NCBI GenBank assembly: GCA_947095585.1
Contig: OX352763.1
Coordinates: 21,625,462 to 21,689,461 of the forward strand
DNA length: 64,000 nt
DNA from: Nephrocerus scutellatus
Lineage: Eukaryota; Arthropoda; Insecta; Diptera; Pipunculidae
Reading direction: 5' to 3'
The notes under the pieces are model-generated. The model was not told the origin of the DNA. It did not search any database and saw nothing but the letters and a program-made list of their open reading frames with translations. Position 1 is the first letter of the stretch; the number at the start of each line of letters is the position of its first letter. The translations under genes were made by a program, and so were the position numbers. Of this stretch, positions 11,952-23,425 are shown in pieces.

Positions 11952-12534
11952 CTACGTTTCCATGATCGAGTTAATCCAGGTCTGACTCGGGTTTATGTGC
12001 ATGGAAACGCTAATTAGAGTTCAGCGTCGTTAAGCCCAAGTAAACTCCACGAAACTAGATCGGTTGAATTAGGTTTGTCTGACATTTCATTTGTTAGAAA
12101 CTACAACGCACTTGTTAAATTTACTCTGGAAACGCTACGAGTTAGCGTCGTCATGTTCTTAACTCGACGAAAACTTGACTCAAACTGTCATGGAAACGTG
12201 ATATATGTATAGTACCTTACGACGTATAAAATTTGTCTTTCGTAACCCATCTACTCTCAAGTCACTTATTGGTTCTTGACAATTATCTTGTTTTCATGGT
12301 GGGTTGAGCCTGGGTTAGCGCTTATGGAAACAGGGTTGAGTTGAGTTTTTGTTAAACTCAACGAAAATACCCAGGTTGAATAGAGATGAAATTCAAAATT
12401 ACTTTGTAAGAAGACGTCGGATTTTGTATTATGTTTTCAAGATTTGAAATCAGTTTCAACCGAATTACGTGGAAACGTGTGACTCCATTTGACAAAAATA
12501 AATTTCAACCCAACCCAACCCAATGGAAACGTAG
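11952..12534. mobile_element. MITE-like element with 12-bp TIRs and TTA flanks
   Basis: It starts CTACGTTTCCAT and ends ATGGAAACGTAG, a perfect 12-bp terminal inverted repeat, flanked on both sides by TTA (11949-11951, 12535-12537). A 3-bp TWA duplication is typical of PIF/Harbinger elements, so that is the first guess. No transposase is present. The core GGAAAC recurs internally near 12003, 12128, 12191, 12326 and 12470. Confidence 0.65.
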
Positions 12535-14146
12535 TTAATGATTAATGGAATACAACAAATATGAAAGCAATTTTAACGAAAGATCTTATCGAAAGTTTTA
12601 AGTAAAAATAATCTGAAAATTGAATTTTGTTGTCAAGTTCGAATCTTCGAAGCTGGTCAAGCGGGCCAATGTGTCTGCTCGATATTATTGACTGTGCTTA
12701 AAGTTATAACTTTTTGGTAGATTGTAACCCAATCACACTTTCTTTTGAAGAAATCAGGTGGTTGAATTTGCATCCTGGATGCAGAAGTGACACCTCATTT
12801 TGCCGGGAAAATTGCACTATTTCTAAGTCATAGTTCCAAGCATGTCTGATGGAATTTTGATTTTTTTTCGATCTCTCCGCGGTGCACAGTTTGAGAATCT
12901 CTGGAATAGGGTAAAGTAAGAGAATTGGAGGCCACTGTTTAGAGGTCACTGGTTGTATACATTTCCTCAAGCTGTCAATTTGCCCCATTATTGGTAATTG
13001 CCAAGTTATTGCGAGAAATGCCAACAACACGGAAAATAGATGTTGCGATACAACAACAACAACACTAATTTATGCCTTTGCCGTTAATTGCTGCTCATCT
13101 CGTATATCATAGGAAGCGTCATCAGAGCAAACGAGGCGAAGACAAACCATTTTAATGCAATTATTGACACAAACAAGGGAGGAGGAAAAAAATTGCACAA
13201 AATTAAAATTTTTATTAAATTAATCAACGTGTGGAGGGGAAAATTTCATTATCGCGCGGTGCGCGACAAACGTTAATCAGCTACGAAGAGCACGACTTCC
13301 CTATGGAAGAGATCAGTGCGCCTTACAGCGTTACATCAGCATCAGCACAGGTCGTGGTACAGCCCAGTGAGTCAAGTCAGTCAGTCTCAGCATCAGCGGT
13401 CTCGGCCGGGATTGATTTTTTTGCGCGCGCATAAATAATGAGCGCACGACTTATGCAGCACTTGTACTTCATGTAGCGACTGACGACCGACGACCGACGA
13501 CCGACAAATAATTACATTATCTATCAGATGCAGTCACATTGTCTTTTTACCAATTTTGTTGTTGTTGTTACAAGTTCGCTCGTACCGTACTATTACATGC
13601 GAATGTCACGTACCTTGCTCGAGCCGCTCAGGTTCAACCTGTGGGGACGACAACCAACCAACAACAGCTCTGCGGAGACAGTGAGTGTAGGTTTTTTTTT
13701 CTTCTCAAAACAAGGGAAGTTATTGTCGACGAAAAGTCGTGCGCGCTGTAGAAATTATTGCGATTTGATCGAACAGTCAACTTGAGTCGACTCATAGAAT
13801 GTTATCCGATGTAAGCGCATGTGCATGCGCAAGTGCCAGCTGATCCCAATGAATTATACAACAATTCCGTCGGATTTTTATCGATACTTTACTGCATATA
13901 TAACAATATATACGTAAAGTCTGCATTTATTAAATAAATAATTCGATTTTATTTTATTTGTTTATTATGACTTCAAAGTTTGATTGCAATTTGCAATTTA
14001 TTTAGATCATTTTCTGAGGATTGTGATTATGGGATATTGAGCGACAATTTCCAATTTTTTAAATATTTTATTAATTTACCTTCTGCTGATTCACTCATGC
14101 CTCTTGAAAACTTTTATGGATTTATTACCACGATTCCATTACTGGT
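12535..14146. other. Stretch without recognised genes
   Basis: A 108-codon open frame lies on the minus strand at 12704-13030; it has no motif I recognise. There is a small GAC-type tandem near 13487-13505. No RNA gene or transposon is recognised. Confidence 0.4.
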
Positions 14147-14365
14147 TTCCACGAGCTAATAACATGGCGACACTCACTCGTAGCGTTTCCATGAACACGA
14201 AGAGTATAGAATTAATTTGACAGTTCAACCAACATCAAAATGAAATGTCAGACAAACATTCCGTGTCTGAGCGTAGATTACTTTTGTTAAGGTGATAGAC
14301 AAATAGTGATGATGATCCAAGTCCTCTCTCATACGTCACTGGAAACACGACCAAATCAAGTGAAC
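14147..14365. repeat. Fragment related to the 12-kb MITE
   Basis: It shares AATGAAATGTCAGACAAAC with the reverse complement of 12073-12093 and has TAGCGTTTCCATG and CTGGAAACACG, variants of the MITE terminal motif, so it appears to be a second, inverted, decayed copy. Confidence 0.5.
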
Positions 14366-14519
14366 GATTTCGGTAACCAATCAGATGTGTATAAGTTTGG
14401 GTCTGGTCTTAATTCGAAGGGGACTTCTCTTGATCGGCGGCGCTTCGTATCGATCTAGATTGCGGTTGGCCAATCACCTCTCAACTGACATAATTGTTTC
14501 TTGAAACTAATACAGGCCT

Positions 14520-15358
14520 CGGATAAGGATCGGAACTATCAGCAATGATCTTTTGACCATGGAAAATAACTCCCTGCTCGAATGGACTAGTAACTACCTT
14601 TCTGACCGTTCAATCCAGGTCGTATTGGACGGATTTAAATCCAATGTTCACCGCATTAACGCCGGTGTTCCGCAAGGCTCTGTTTTATCCCCGACACTCT
14701 TCCTGATTTTTATTAATGATCTTCTATCCACCACCTCTTATCCAATCCATTCCTTTGCTGACGACAGTACTCTTAGCTTTTCATATGACTTCTCGCTTTC
14801 TGCACGTCCCTCTTCGTCACAAGTGGAACTTGAGCAACAACGTACGTTAAGCACGTTAAATTCGCCCTAAACTTGAATACAACTGTATTGTCTGGGCAGG
14901 TACCCCCAAGACCACATTGCATCTACTTGACAGAATTTAGAACCGCGCGTTAAAACTTATTGGTGACGGACATATCGCGAAAACAATCGAATCGCTTGAA
15001 CATAGTAGGAATGTTTCCTGTCTGTCACAGTTTTATCGCTTTTTCCACAAGCGGTGTTCAAAAGAAATATCCAGATGCATCCCGCCCATTCTCCAACCCA
15101 TCCGTAATACCTGTGCCTCAACTTCAGCCTATTTTCGGACGTACTAACCAATTCAGAGATTCATTCTTTAGCCGAACGATAGTTATGTGGAATGAATTGC
15201 CTGATTCTGTGTTTCCGCTTTTGTATGATCTGCAGTCGTTTAAGACACGCGTGCATAGACATCTCATCCTTACCTCTCCCTAATTTCCTAACGCCAACGC
15301 TGTGCTAAGCATTATAAGGGTGCAAACCCCTTTAGCTTTAGCATTATAAAAAAAAAAT
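14520..15358 (+). mobile_element. CR1-like LINE fragment with poly(A)
   Basis: A reverse-transcriptase segment at 14553-14870 shows YLSDRSIQVVLDGF, the motif-B stretch INAGVPQGSVLSPTLF and FADDSTLSFSY (the xADD catalytic motif). After a deletion and frameshifts come the C-terminal pieces KYPDASRPFSNPSVIP, FGRTNQFRDSFFSRT and VMWNELPDSVFP..DLQSFKTRVHRHL. The element ends with the family tail and an A-run at about 15348-15357. The central part between FADD and the C-terminus is shortened, so it cannot be functional. Confidence 0.85.
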
Positions 15359-15369
15359 ACACTTTGGAA

Positions 15370-15868
15370 CTTGAAACATTCGCACGCTCGTTCAAGACAA
15401 CAACGCTTGCACAGTTAACAAAACAGCTTCGTAAATACCATTAAGAGATTCTCGGTCTTAGTGAGGTGAGATGTCCTGGAGTAGGAGAAAAGCGAACATC
15501 TACCGGCGAGTTTTTAATTTTTTCGGGTAAGCCTGCAGATGAACACCATGCCACTCTCTAAAGCCACGAAAAGATCGTTAGAAGACTGGCAAGCAATATC
15601 CGATAGAAGAATCATTGCAAGATTGTAACCAGCTGTTCGGCAAGACGGGTTTATTCAAATCTACGCACCACCGAAACAAGCCTCCTCTGAAGAAGACGCG
15701 TTTTACCTGCGCCTAAATAATTCATTAGACCAACTGTGAAAGAGTGACATCGTAATTTTGATGGGCGGCTTTAACGATAAGGAGGCAGCGATAACAGTGA
15801 TTGGAAACATGTCATGGGAAAGCACGACCTTGGTTCTATGAATGACAACGGAGAATTGTGATGATACA
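15370..15868 (+). mobile_element. RTE-clade LINE fragment: AP endonuclease domain
   Basis: The plus strand, in shifting frames, reads LGLSEVR..GVGE, TGEFLIFSGKPADEHHA, LEDWQAISDRIIIARF, QIYAPP (normally QIYAPTE), DAFYLRLNNSLDQL, DIVILMGGFN (normally MGDFN) and VMGKHDLGSMNDNGEL. These are endonuclease-domain landmarks of RTE LINEs. It starts right after the poly(A) of the CR1-like copy. It is the 5' part of an element, unlike the other RTE copies here, and carries frameshifts and stops. Confidence 0.75.
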
Positions 15869-17059
15869 AAAAAAAAAAAAACTAACCATATATGTACCAC
15901 CATCAGCATGGCAGCAGATATTGCTCGCAGCTATAAATTTCGAAATGCGTTCCATATATTTCCGACTCCTCGAAACATCGTGTTAGACATCTGTCAATGT
16001 CACATGAGAAATTCGCTAATTTTAATTTAAATTATCAAACTTATCACACATACATCATACATTTTTATTAATTAAATCCAGCATTATTAGCAGTTTTTGG
16101 TTGTCCTTGTATCGAATGCTTACAAGCAGTCATTGTGTTTTGTTTTTTTTTTTGAATTGAGAAACACACGAACACTTCAGACAACCCGCAGGTTAAAGAC
16201 GCTGCGGTACGTGTAGTGTGCTGTGAGTCACAACTTTTTGCAGCACAAAAAAAAAACGCACGCAAACGTCATCCAAAAATTATAAACAAAAGCTAGAGGA
16301 GAATAAATTTCAAGGTCTTAACCGAAACATATTAGCACACATAGTAAGTTGTCGAGTCATGTCGACTAATAAATAGGAAAGCTATGATCGGCAGACAAAG
16401 TAAACTGCAATCAAAAATTAGTTTGGCTTGATTTTTGGGGTCTCCTTGAATTTTAAACTTTCATTTATGATCTAAGACATTTTTTTTAACGCAATCAGAG
16501 GTGAACGGAATCAAACTTCAGCTATGACCGACCTTATGTATTGTGTGGGTAAATGTCTGTTAACCGAAGAAAAGTCAAACGGACCATCGAATGCAGATCA
16601 CAAAAATACTACAAGTTTCTCTCCTGATTATTGGTACATGCTGGATGTTAACACTAATTTATTATAGTGTAGGTGTTTAATTTTTTTTTTAAATCACCCA
16701 TTGTCTACATACGACAATACTTGTATATCGAACGTAATGGCTAATAAAAATAATGAAGTTAATGTACGTTTGTGACTTGGTGCTATGGATTGGGCGGTGT
16801 GAGAGCACAACGTTTAGCGAGTCACTTAGCGTAGTTTTTGTTTTTTTAAACTCAGAGTTTTAAATCTTCGTGTTTATGTTAGAAGATATTAGTTGATACC
16901 GCACCACAACAAATTAGTTCGATGTGCAGATACCGATGAGATTGAGACTGTGACAGCTGATAGATCTCCAATCTATTAAATGTCAAAATTCAAGGTTTCA
17001 ATCTTTCAGATTATATTGTTTAGCTGTATTCAGATTAAAAAATTGAAGCATTCGTAGCA
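15869..17059. other. AT-rich stretch without recognised features
   Basis: There are homopolymer A and T runs (near 15870, 16143, 16250, 16682) but no gene, repeat family or RNA gene that I recognise. Confidence 0.45.
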
Positions 17060-17065
17060 TGTCGT

Positions 17066-17516
17066 AGATAGACAGATAGATAGATAGATAGATATTTAAT
17101 GTAGATACTCGTAAGTAGATAGGTAGAAATGAAGATATGTAGATAGGTAGGTAGACAGGTAGACAGGTAGATGGATAGATGGGTAGATAGGTAGTTAGAT
17201 AGTTAGATAGGTTGATAGGTAGATAAGTAGATAAGTAGATAGGTAGATAGGTAGATAGATATATAGATATATAGATATATAGGTAGATAGATAGAAAAGT
17301 AGAAAGGTATACAGGTATATAGGTAGATAGTTAGATAGTATAGGTAGATATGTAGATAGCTAGATAGATATATATGTAGATAGGTAGATAGAAAGGTAGA
17401 TTGGTAGATAAGTAGATAGGTGGATAGATATATAGATATATAGGTAGATAGGTAGAAAAGTAGAAAAGTAGACAGGTATATAGGTAGATAAGTAGATAGA
17501 TAGATAGCTATTAAGT
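17066..17516. repeat. GATA-type microsatellite (TAGA/TAGG)n
   Basis: About 450 bp of GATA/TAGG tetranucleotides with interruptions (GATAT, GACA, GAAA variants). Confidence 0.95.
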
Positions 17517-17555
17517 GTAGTGCGCGGGATAAGTCAGGAGCTGATAAGCTTTATT

Positions 17556-17818
17556 GGGCACCGTTGCTCTAGTAGCAAGTGCGATGGACTTCTGAGAAGG
17601 AAGATCAAGGTTTGAATCCCAGATACACCAAAAATCTTTTTCATCGCGAATGTCTGACAAACTCCCGAGAGTAATAACTTGTCACGGAAAGCTTCTCAAC
17701 TCGCCTTTCATATACGGCATTAAATTTTCGGTCCCTTCCATTTGTTTGCAAAACTTTAACACGCACAGCACGAATGGTCGCGAGAAGCAAGGTCTTGGTC
17801 TGTTGCGCCAAATATTAG
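17556..17818 (+). mobile_element. tRNA-derived SINE, copy S2
   Basis: This is the only copy in plus orientation. It begins GGGCACCGTTGCTCTAGTAG (degraded A box), carries AAGGTTTGAATCCC (B box), the body with AACTTGTCACGGAAAGCTTC and GGTCCCTTCCATTTGTTTG, then GAATGGTCGCGAGAAGCAAG and GGTCTGTTGCGCCAAATATTA at the 3' end. The body matches the reverse complement of S3 and S4. Confidence 0.85.
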
Positions 17819-18107
17819 CTCTAAAGCAACTCTGAAAAACTGTTTATTACTTCTTGATTTGGTTTATTGTAAGTAAAACAACTTTATCGGCGATGAGGAG
17901 CAAATTTAGTACGGTATCTAAAATAATTGTGTGTTACGATTTTGAGCTGCAATTTCGTGTTACATTTTTGAATTCTCGTAACTAAGCCATTTCTCAAGCG
18001 ATTTCTATGAAATACAGTAGGCAGGACTAAGATGTGATTATAAGAACTGTTCCCATGAAATTCTGGGATATTGTCATTAGGGTCTGGAATTTTTGGAACT
18101 AAGACAT

Positions 18108-18600
18108 TTCTCAGTTCTATCGGACTTAAAAAACAACCTATACGCATCATTATGTCGATCAAATTATTGGGTAACATGCTTCTTAGGACCATGGAGTATG
18201 GAGTCGTCGCGAACAGCCGCGGTCGTGATATGACAGATATCATTTTCAAATGTTAATGCCATAAATTAATCTTTCAAATGAATAACAAAATTTTATCAAA
18301 ATTACATTTTTTGTGTTAGATTTTAAAATTGCAAGTTCTATCGAGCCTTAAAAAACACCAATTGCATGGAATCATCATCATCATGATATCATGACAATAT
18401 CGATCAACTCATTAGGTGACATGCTTCTTAGGACTATGGAGTCGCGAACAGCCGCGTTAGCCATATGTCCAAAATTATTTTCAGTTAATAGTGCCATGTA
18501 TTGGTCTTTCGAATAAATTAAACAATTTTATTAAAAATGGATTTGTTTTGTTATTTTTTACAAATTCAAGCTCTATCGGACTTAAGAAAACAAAAATTTT
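18108..18600 (+). repeat. Tandem 3'-end units of the M2 Tc1/mariner-type transposon
   Basis: The end motif TTCTATCGGACTTAAAAAAC occurs near 18113, again near 18336 (TCTATCGAGCCTTAAAAAAC) and near 18572 (TCTATCGGACTTAAGAAAAC). Between them are two units of about 225-235 bp with ACATGCTTCTTAGGAC, GAACAGCCGCG, a transposase C-terminus-like stretch and an AT-rich 3' part. The same unit follows the M2 element at 33300-33620. Confidence 0.7.
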
Positions 18601-18717
18601 AGGTACATGTCTTCGACAATAAATGCTAAGCCAACTTTTTTTATGGGGGGGGATTCAAATTGTTAGTGCTTTACAGTCGGATTAGATGGTTTTCTGAAGC
18701 GTTTAAGGTACAAGGTA

Positions 18718-18890
18718 TATAGACGCTGCACTGAAAGCACTGAGAATAGCCAGATGCTGCTTTGAAGCATCGCAATCCCTAGCAGACTGCAACAGATTTA
18801 AACTGGGCTGGGTGCCTGATCACAAGGAGATCGCTGGTAAAGTGTCTGTGGACACTGGACAATCGGGAAAGTGTCCCGTCAAAATACTGC
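18718..18890 (+). mobile_element. I/LOA-type LINE fragment: end of RNase H domain
   Basis: One frame reads ASQSLADCNRFKLGWVPDHKEIAGK, equivalent to the WVPGH..IxGNE motif of the RNase H domain, followed by VDTGQSGKCP. A short isolated fragment. Confidence 0.65.
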
Positions 18891-20564
18891 CACATTCAAT
18901 TGCTTTGCGATAAAAGTAATCGTAAAAGCGTTCAAGCGTCGATAAAATGGCGTTAGTTTTGATAGAATAACAGTACGTTCAGGTGTTCCAAAGTCGTTAT
19001 ACAATGAACGGAATTCAAACTATACGCACACATAGTTAGTAGAGGAAAACTACAAAGCGATGCAACGGCGATAACAAACAAATTGCCAAACGCATAAAAA
19101 AATCGTCGATGCAGGAGAAGTGGAGAACGCGTAAAACATGATTACCATGCCAGATACGAGATACCACATAGAATACCGTCCCGCGACGAGCGCCGTTTCG
19201 ACCAATATTCAATTGGCCTGTGCCTCTGAAAAGAATGTCAAACCGTTTTAACATTGTACCTCTCGTAAAAATCCCAAGAATGCCTTCCTGTGCAGGCAAG
19301 CAACAGTTGTTGTTGTTGTTGTTGTTGTTGTTGGTGTTGTTGGTGTTGTTGTTTGTATAGAAGAAAAAAAAAACCCCAAGACACAATCTCAACACAGTCA
19401 GTAATTACCAATTACCAATCAATTGATTGCAGTGCACGCTGATTTACAGAATTAATTCCAACTGGAAATTCCATTGGTGGTGCACAGCAACAGAGCACTA
19501 CTCACTCCACCACCGCACACTGTGAGAGTTCATCAGGTGCAAAAGTTTGCAACCGACATGTTATTGCAACTGCTGCGACTGCACAGTGGGGAAAATTGCT
19601 AAATTGTAAAATATAAGCAAAGATTTGTAGAGGAAACGTCACGTTTTCACGCGAAAACCTGTCGTTTGGATGGTAGGAGAGGAAAGCGGCCGCCGCCACC
19701 ACCACCACTAACCAGTGCTTTTGCACGCATTCACTTGGAGAAGTAATGTTGTCGATCGATCGATCGATCGCCATCAACACTGCGCGACACTCACACACAC
19801 ACACACACACATAACCAGCCGAGATTAAAATCCAATAAAATTGTCATGATAATAACAATAATTGTTAATTTAGGTACAATGTAAATGTAAATGTATTCAA
19901 GTATCTGCGAGTATGTAGATACGCGGTAAACACCGGCGCGCGATGTGAATTCCTTCCGCTACTTTGTCCAACAAACCACCACTACTCGAGTACGAGTTTA
20001 TGAAACGCATATAACAACAACCGCTTTAGCTGGATCCACCGCTCGATCCGCACCGCACAGATAGCGTTTTCTATAATTTGTAATTGTTGTTGTTGTTGTT
20101 GTTGTTTAGCGAATTAGCTGAAATGTTGTTGCGGTTCTGTTGTGTGGCGGCGGCTGCAATTATAAATGTAATGTACATTCGTTCGCGCCATTTGCGGCGC
20201 TCAAGGTCACAATTGACACGACGGTTTTTTTCTACTCTCGCCCCCCACACCACATACTATCTATCTACTATCTGTATATTTATCAGAGGCAGATAATTAT
20301 GGCTGCATTTCCACTCACTGAGACTGAAGATAGATTTTTTGCATGAGGGCAGTAGGTTGGCCACCTAATTGATTTCTATGCTTCTATGCTTGGCAGTAGT
20401 CACCTAATTGATTCCTATGCTTCTGTGCTTCGGTTTTTTGAATTTGTAGTCGGAGAAGAAAGGAAGGTTTAGGTTAGCCGCACAGCCATAGCGTAGCCGA
20501 GGGGGATACTTATTGACACACTTTCCAATTTTACGGCATTTTGTCTAACATTTTGAGTTCTAAA
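18891..20564. other. Unique sequence with microsatellites
   Basis: (TTG)n at about 19304-19350, (GATC)n at 19753-19770, (CA)n at 19791-19810 and (TTG)n at 20086-20106. Open frames here run through the repeats. No gene recognised. Confidence 0.5.
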
Positions 20565-20569
20565 AACGT

Positions 20570-20660
20570 CTGCTACCCTATGCTGTCAGTGGTTAGAAAC
20601 AGTGACTGCCACTCGGAGGGCACCGAGTTCGATTTGCCGGCGCGTTCAAAAAACGCATCA
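20570..20660 (+). repeat. Possible decayed tRNA-derived repeat
   Basis: TATGCTGTCAGTGGTTAGAA resembles an A box and CCGAGTTCGATTTGCC a B box about 50 nt downstream. The match is imperfect and no second copy was found in the window. Confidence 0.35.
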
Positions 20661-20861
20661 TCGCACTGATCTTCTGGATTACAAGTACACATGCTACTTA
20701 GTAAGTCGACTTAATGGACAGACAAATATAACTCACAAGCCACGGAGAGACTTATTGATATTCATATTAGAGTCTGGTTAGAATTTTCAATCCCACTGCA
20801 GTCAAGTCAGTTTGCGAACAGGAGAGACAAAAGCCCAGAAGGTGCCCTTCGCTATCATAAT

Positions 20862-21166
20862 AATGGAACGCAAACGGACTTGACCAGCACAAATTAGAAC
20901 TAAAACAGTTTATCAAAGACAATACTTTTAACGTGTTGCTAATATATGAGATATAGGCTATAACATGTATCGCACAAATCACCCTGACGGAAGAGCACAT
21001 GCAGGTACAGCCATCATAATCAAAGATGAGATAAAATGTATCGAACTCTCACACTATACAAAAAGAACCAATACAAAACAAATAGATGACAAAGAAGGAC
21101 TATTATTAGTCTCTCATCTAGCCATCTACTACCCACCTGAAGACATCATCTCAACAAAACAATATG
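20862..21166 (+). mobile_element. Jockey-clade LINE: N-terminal endonuclease segment
   Basis: The plus strand begins WNANGLDQHKLELKQFI, continues with NTFNVLLI and, after a frameshift, RTNHPDGRAHAGTAIIIKDEIK and AIYYPPEDIIS. WNANGL..HK.EL and GGTAI-like motifs mark the N-terminal AP endonuclease of jockey elements. The copy is interrupted at 21167 by an RTE element; a plus-strand RT piece on the far side (22527-22820) is probably the same copy. Confidence 0.8.
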
Positions 21167-22526
21167 ATTATCATCATATTTGGCTCTACAACCGGTGTCC
21201 GGTCATGGCCCCCGAAAAAAATCTCTCCACCGGTCCCGATTTCTAGCAGATATCATCCAGTTGATATCCTTAAACTCTGGGCTACCTGGTCTACGTCATC
21301 GTTTTAGTGTAAGCTTGGCCGGCCTCGCTGTCGTGTTCCATAAATCCTACCGCAAAGGACTTTAAGAGCTCCTTCGCTCATGCGAGTTAGTTGTCCAGCC
21401 CACCGGAGCCTACCGAACTTAATTCTCTTCACGATGTCGAAATCGCGGTAACTTTTGTAGACCTCATCATTATAGAGTCTCCGGATTCGTCCTTCCTCAC
21501 ATACAATTTTCCGTAAGACTTTTCTCTCAAACGCGGCTAACAGGTCGGAATGATTTTTGCTAAACACCCAAGTCTCGGATCCTTTTATGAGTACTAATAT
21601 GACTATTGTCTTATACACCAGCAGTTTGGATGTTTTGATTAAGTTCCTGGATTTGAAGAACAAGAGTCTTGACAAACTAAAGTAGGCTTTGTGGCTTTGA
21701 GCAACCGTGCGCGTATTTCTAGTTCCAAGCTATTATCGGCTGCTACATTTGATCCGATATAGTTAAACGATTGCACGGCTCATACTCGCAGGCGTGGCCA
21801 CCATGTACTTTGTTTTGTTCTCATTTATGTGCTGCACCAGATTTTGTGCCTTCCACTCAATCTGGATGAAAGCTTCAACGATGTCGATGCTTTAGAAAGT
21901 TCTACTCTGGCTATGCTATCAGAGGCGGCTTTAAAGTCTATAAAAAGATGGCGTAGTGAGTTTTGAAACTCTAGACATTTTTCCATCGCCTGCCTAAGGG
22001 TGTAAATCTGATTAGTTGTTGATTTGACTGGGATGAAGCCACACTGGTATGGACCAATGATGACTTTAGCGTATGAGGCTATCCTGTCTTGTAGGATAGA
22101 AGAGAAAATCTTATACTCGACAACGTTATACCACGATAATTGCTGCATGTTGTGATAGCTCCTTTCTTATGTATGTCTTCGCCAGTCTTCTGGCATCACT
22201 TCTTCATCCCATACTTGCACTATTATTTCATGAATTGCTTGGTGTAATGTTGGGCCTCCTATTTTAATCAGTCCCGCTGGGATCCCATCTGATCCCGGGG
22301 CCTTATTATTTTTGAGCCGATTTTTCGGTCTGCTAACTTCGTCTATGCTCGGTGGCGGCAGCATGGTGTGGTCATCCAATTAATGACCACATAGCCTTTA
22401 ATTCCTCAGTTAGCTGACCATTTAGCAACTCATGAACGTGCTCTTCCCATCGCTCTAAGATGCTTTTGAGATCGGCTATCAGATTACCCTCTTTTTGTCT
22501 TTGCAGTATGTGCAACTCGATGTATA
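21167..22526 (-). mobile_element. RTE-clade LINE copy B
   Basis: The 3' tail, at the left end, is ATTATCATCATATTTGGCTC. Upstream on the minus strand are the C-terminal blocks IRRLYNDEVYKSYRDFDIVKRIKFGRLRWAGQL (split in text only: IRRLYNDEVYKSY, DIVKRIKFGRLRWAGQL), YKTIVILVL..GSETWVFSK and FERKVLRKI (21304-21675), then RT pieces IGPYQCGFIPVKSTTNQIYT and LRQAMEKC..LRHLFIDFKA (21825-22148), and KNNKAPGSDGIPAGLIK with PEDWRR (22167-22379). The order matches RTE ORF2. The xxDD region is deleted and frames shift, so it is inactive. It lies inside a jockey element. Confidence 0.9.
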
Positions 22527-22820
22527 CGATACAGAAGATCCATAGAGTGATAAATAAAATTTTAACGGTTCTGAAGAAAAGAGATTCTGAGTTTAAGTAT
22601 TTCTTGACGTTGCCAAAGAATTTTACACCGTGTGTCATCCAAGACTGTTCCAAAAACTTGAAAGCTTCCTCTTTATTGACTATTACTTAATAATCATAAG
22701 TTACCTAACGAATCGGCAATTCTATGTTTAGTACAAGGTCGCATCAACAAAATTACATTCATTAGAGTTGGAGTTCAGCGAGGCAGCGTGCTTGGACCAC
22801 TCCTTTATAATATTTAATTG
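22527..22820 (+). mobile_element. Jockey-type LINE: RT segment
   Basis: Near 22740-22817 the frame reads RINKITFIRVGVQRGSVLGPLLYNI, the motif-B region (normally AGVPQGSVLGP) of a jockey-clade reverse transcriptase. The preceding 200 bp (INKILTVLKKRDSE..) are less clear. It is most simply the continuation of the jockey copy interrupted at 21167. Confidence 0.65.
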
Positions 22821-23290
22821 CGAGCCCGAAGGGCGAAGCTTATATTCAGAGGACTTAATTTTTTTTTCAGTGAGCGTGTGTACGTTTGTACGTTTGTACC
22901 GTTTGTTTGCCGTATCGTGTATCTCGGCTTCTACCAGTCGAAATTTGTTGGGACTTGTTTTAAAACAATCGGATAGCGCACGGCTTGCGATGGCGTCATT
23001 TTTTCATTAATAGGGCTTACTGCCCCTGAGGAAGCTGAAAAGATACTCAATCTACGCATCGGTATCGACTTTTTTATGGTTTGCAAAATTAGAAGTCACT
23101 CGCATAGCAGAATACATTAGCTCGTGTGGCTATGGTAGTAGAAAGTTTTTGGTAGCAACTCGTATATTATCTCGGCTTCTACCAATCAGAATTTAATGGG
23201 AATTTAAAAAAAAGTTTTTGTATTTATTGCCAAACAGCCTGAGAAGTTTACCTACTCCCTCCCTACCGTTTCTATACTGAATTCGTTTTT
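22821..23290. other. Unclassified stretch with a direct repeat
   Basis: CTCGGCTTCTACCAGTCGAA near 22922 recurs as CTCGGCTTCTACCAATCAGA near 23171. Between them are no coding motifs. A GC-rich AGCCCGAAGGGCGAAGC occurs at 22822-22840. Confidence 0.4.
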
Positions 23291-23299
23291 ATAAAAAAC

Positions 23300-23425
23300 A
23301 CACGTTTAAGAATTTATAATGCTAAGCACAGCGTGTGGTTAGGGAATTAAAAAAATTAAGGAGAGGAAAGGAATAGATCTCTTCATGCATGCACATCTGT
23401 CGTCTTGAATGTCAGCGATTCATAC
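23300..23425 (-). mobile_element. CR1-like LINE 3' tail (solo)
   Basis: TTATAATGCTAAGCACAGCG..GTTAGGGAATTA and ATCTCTTCATGCATGCACAT match the 3' end of the CR1-like copies at 1480-1590 and 37150-37265. Confidence 0.65.

Noticed and set aside
12704..13030. 108-codon open frame on the minus strand
   Set aside because: No motif, no splice or promoter context, and AT-rich surroundings; too weak to call a gene.
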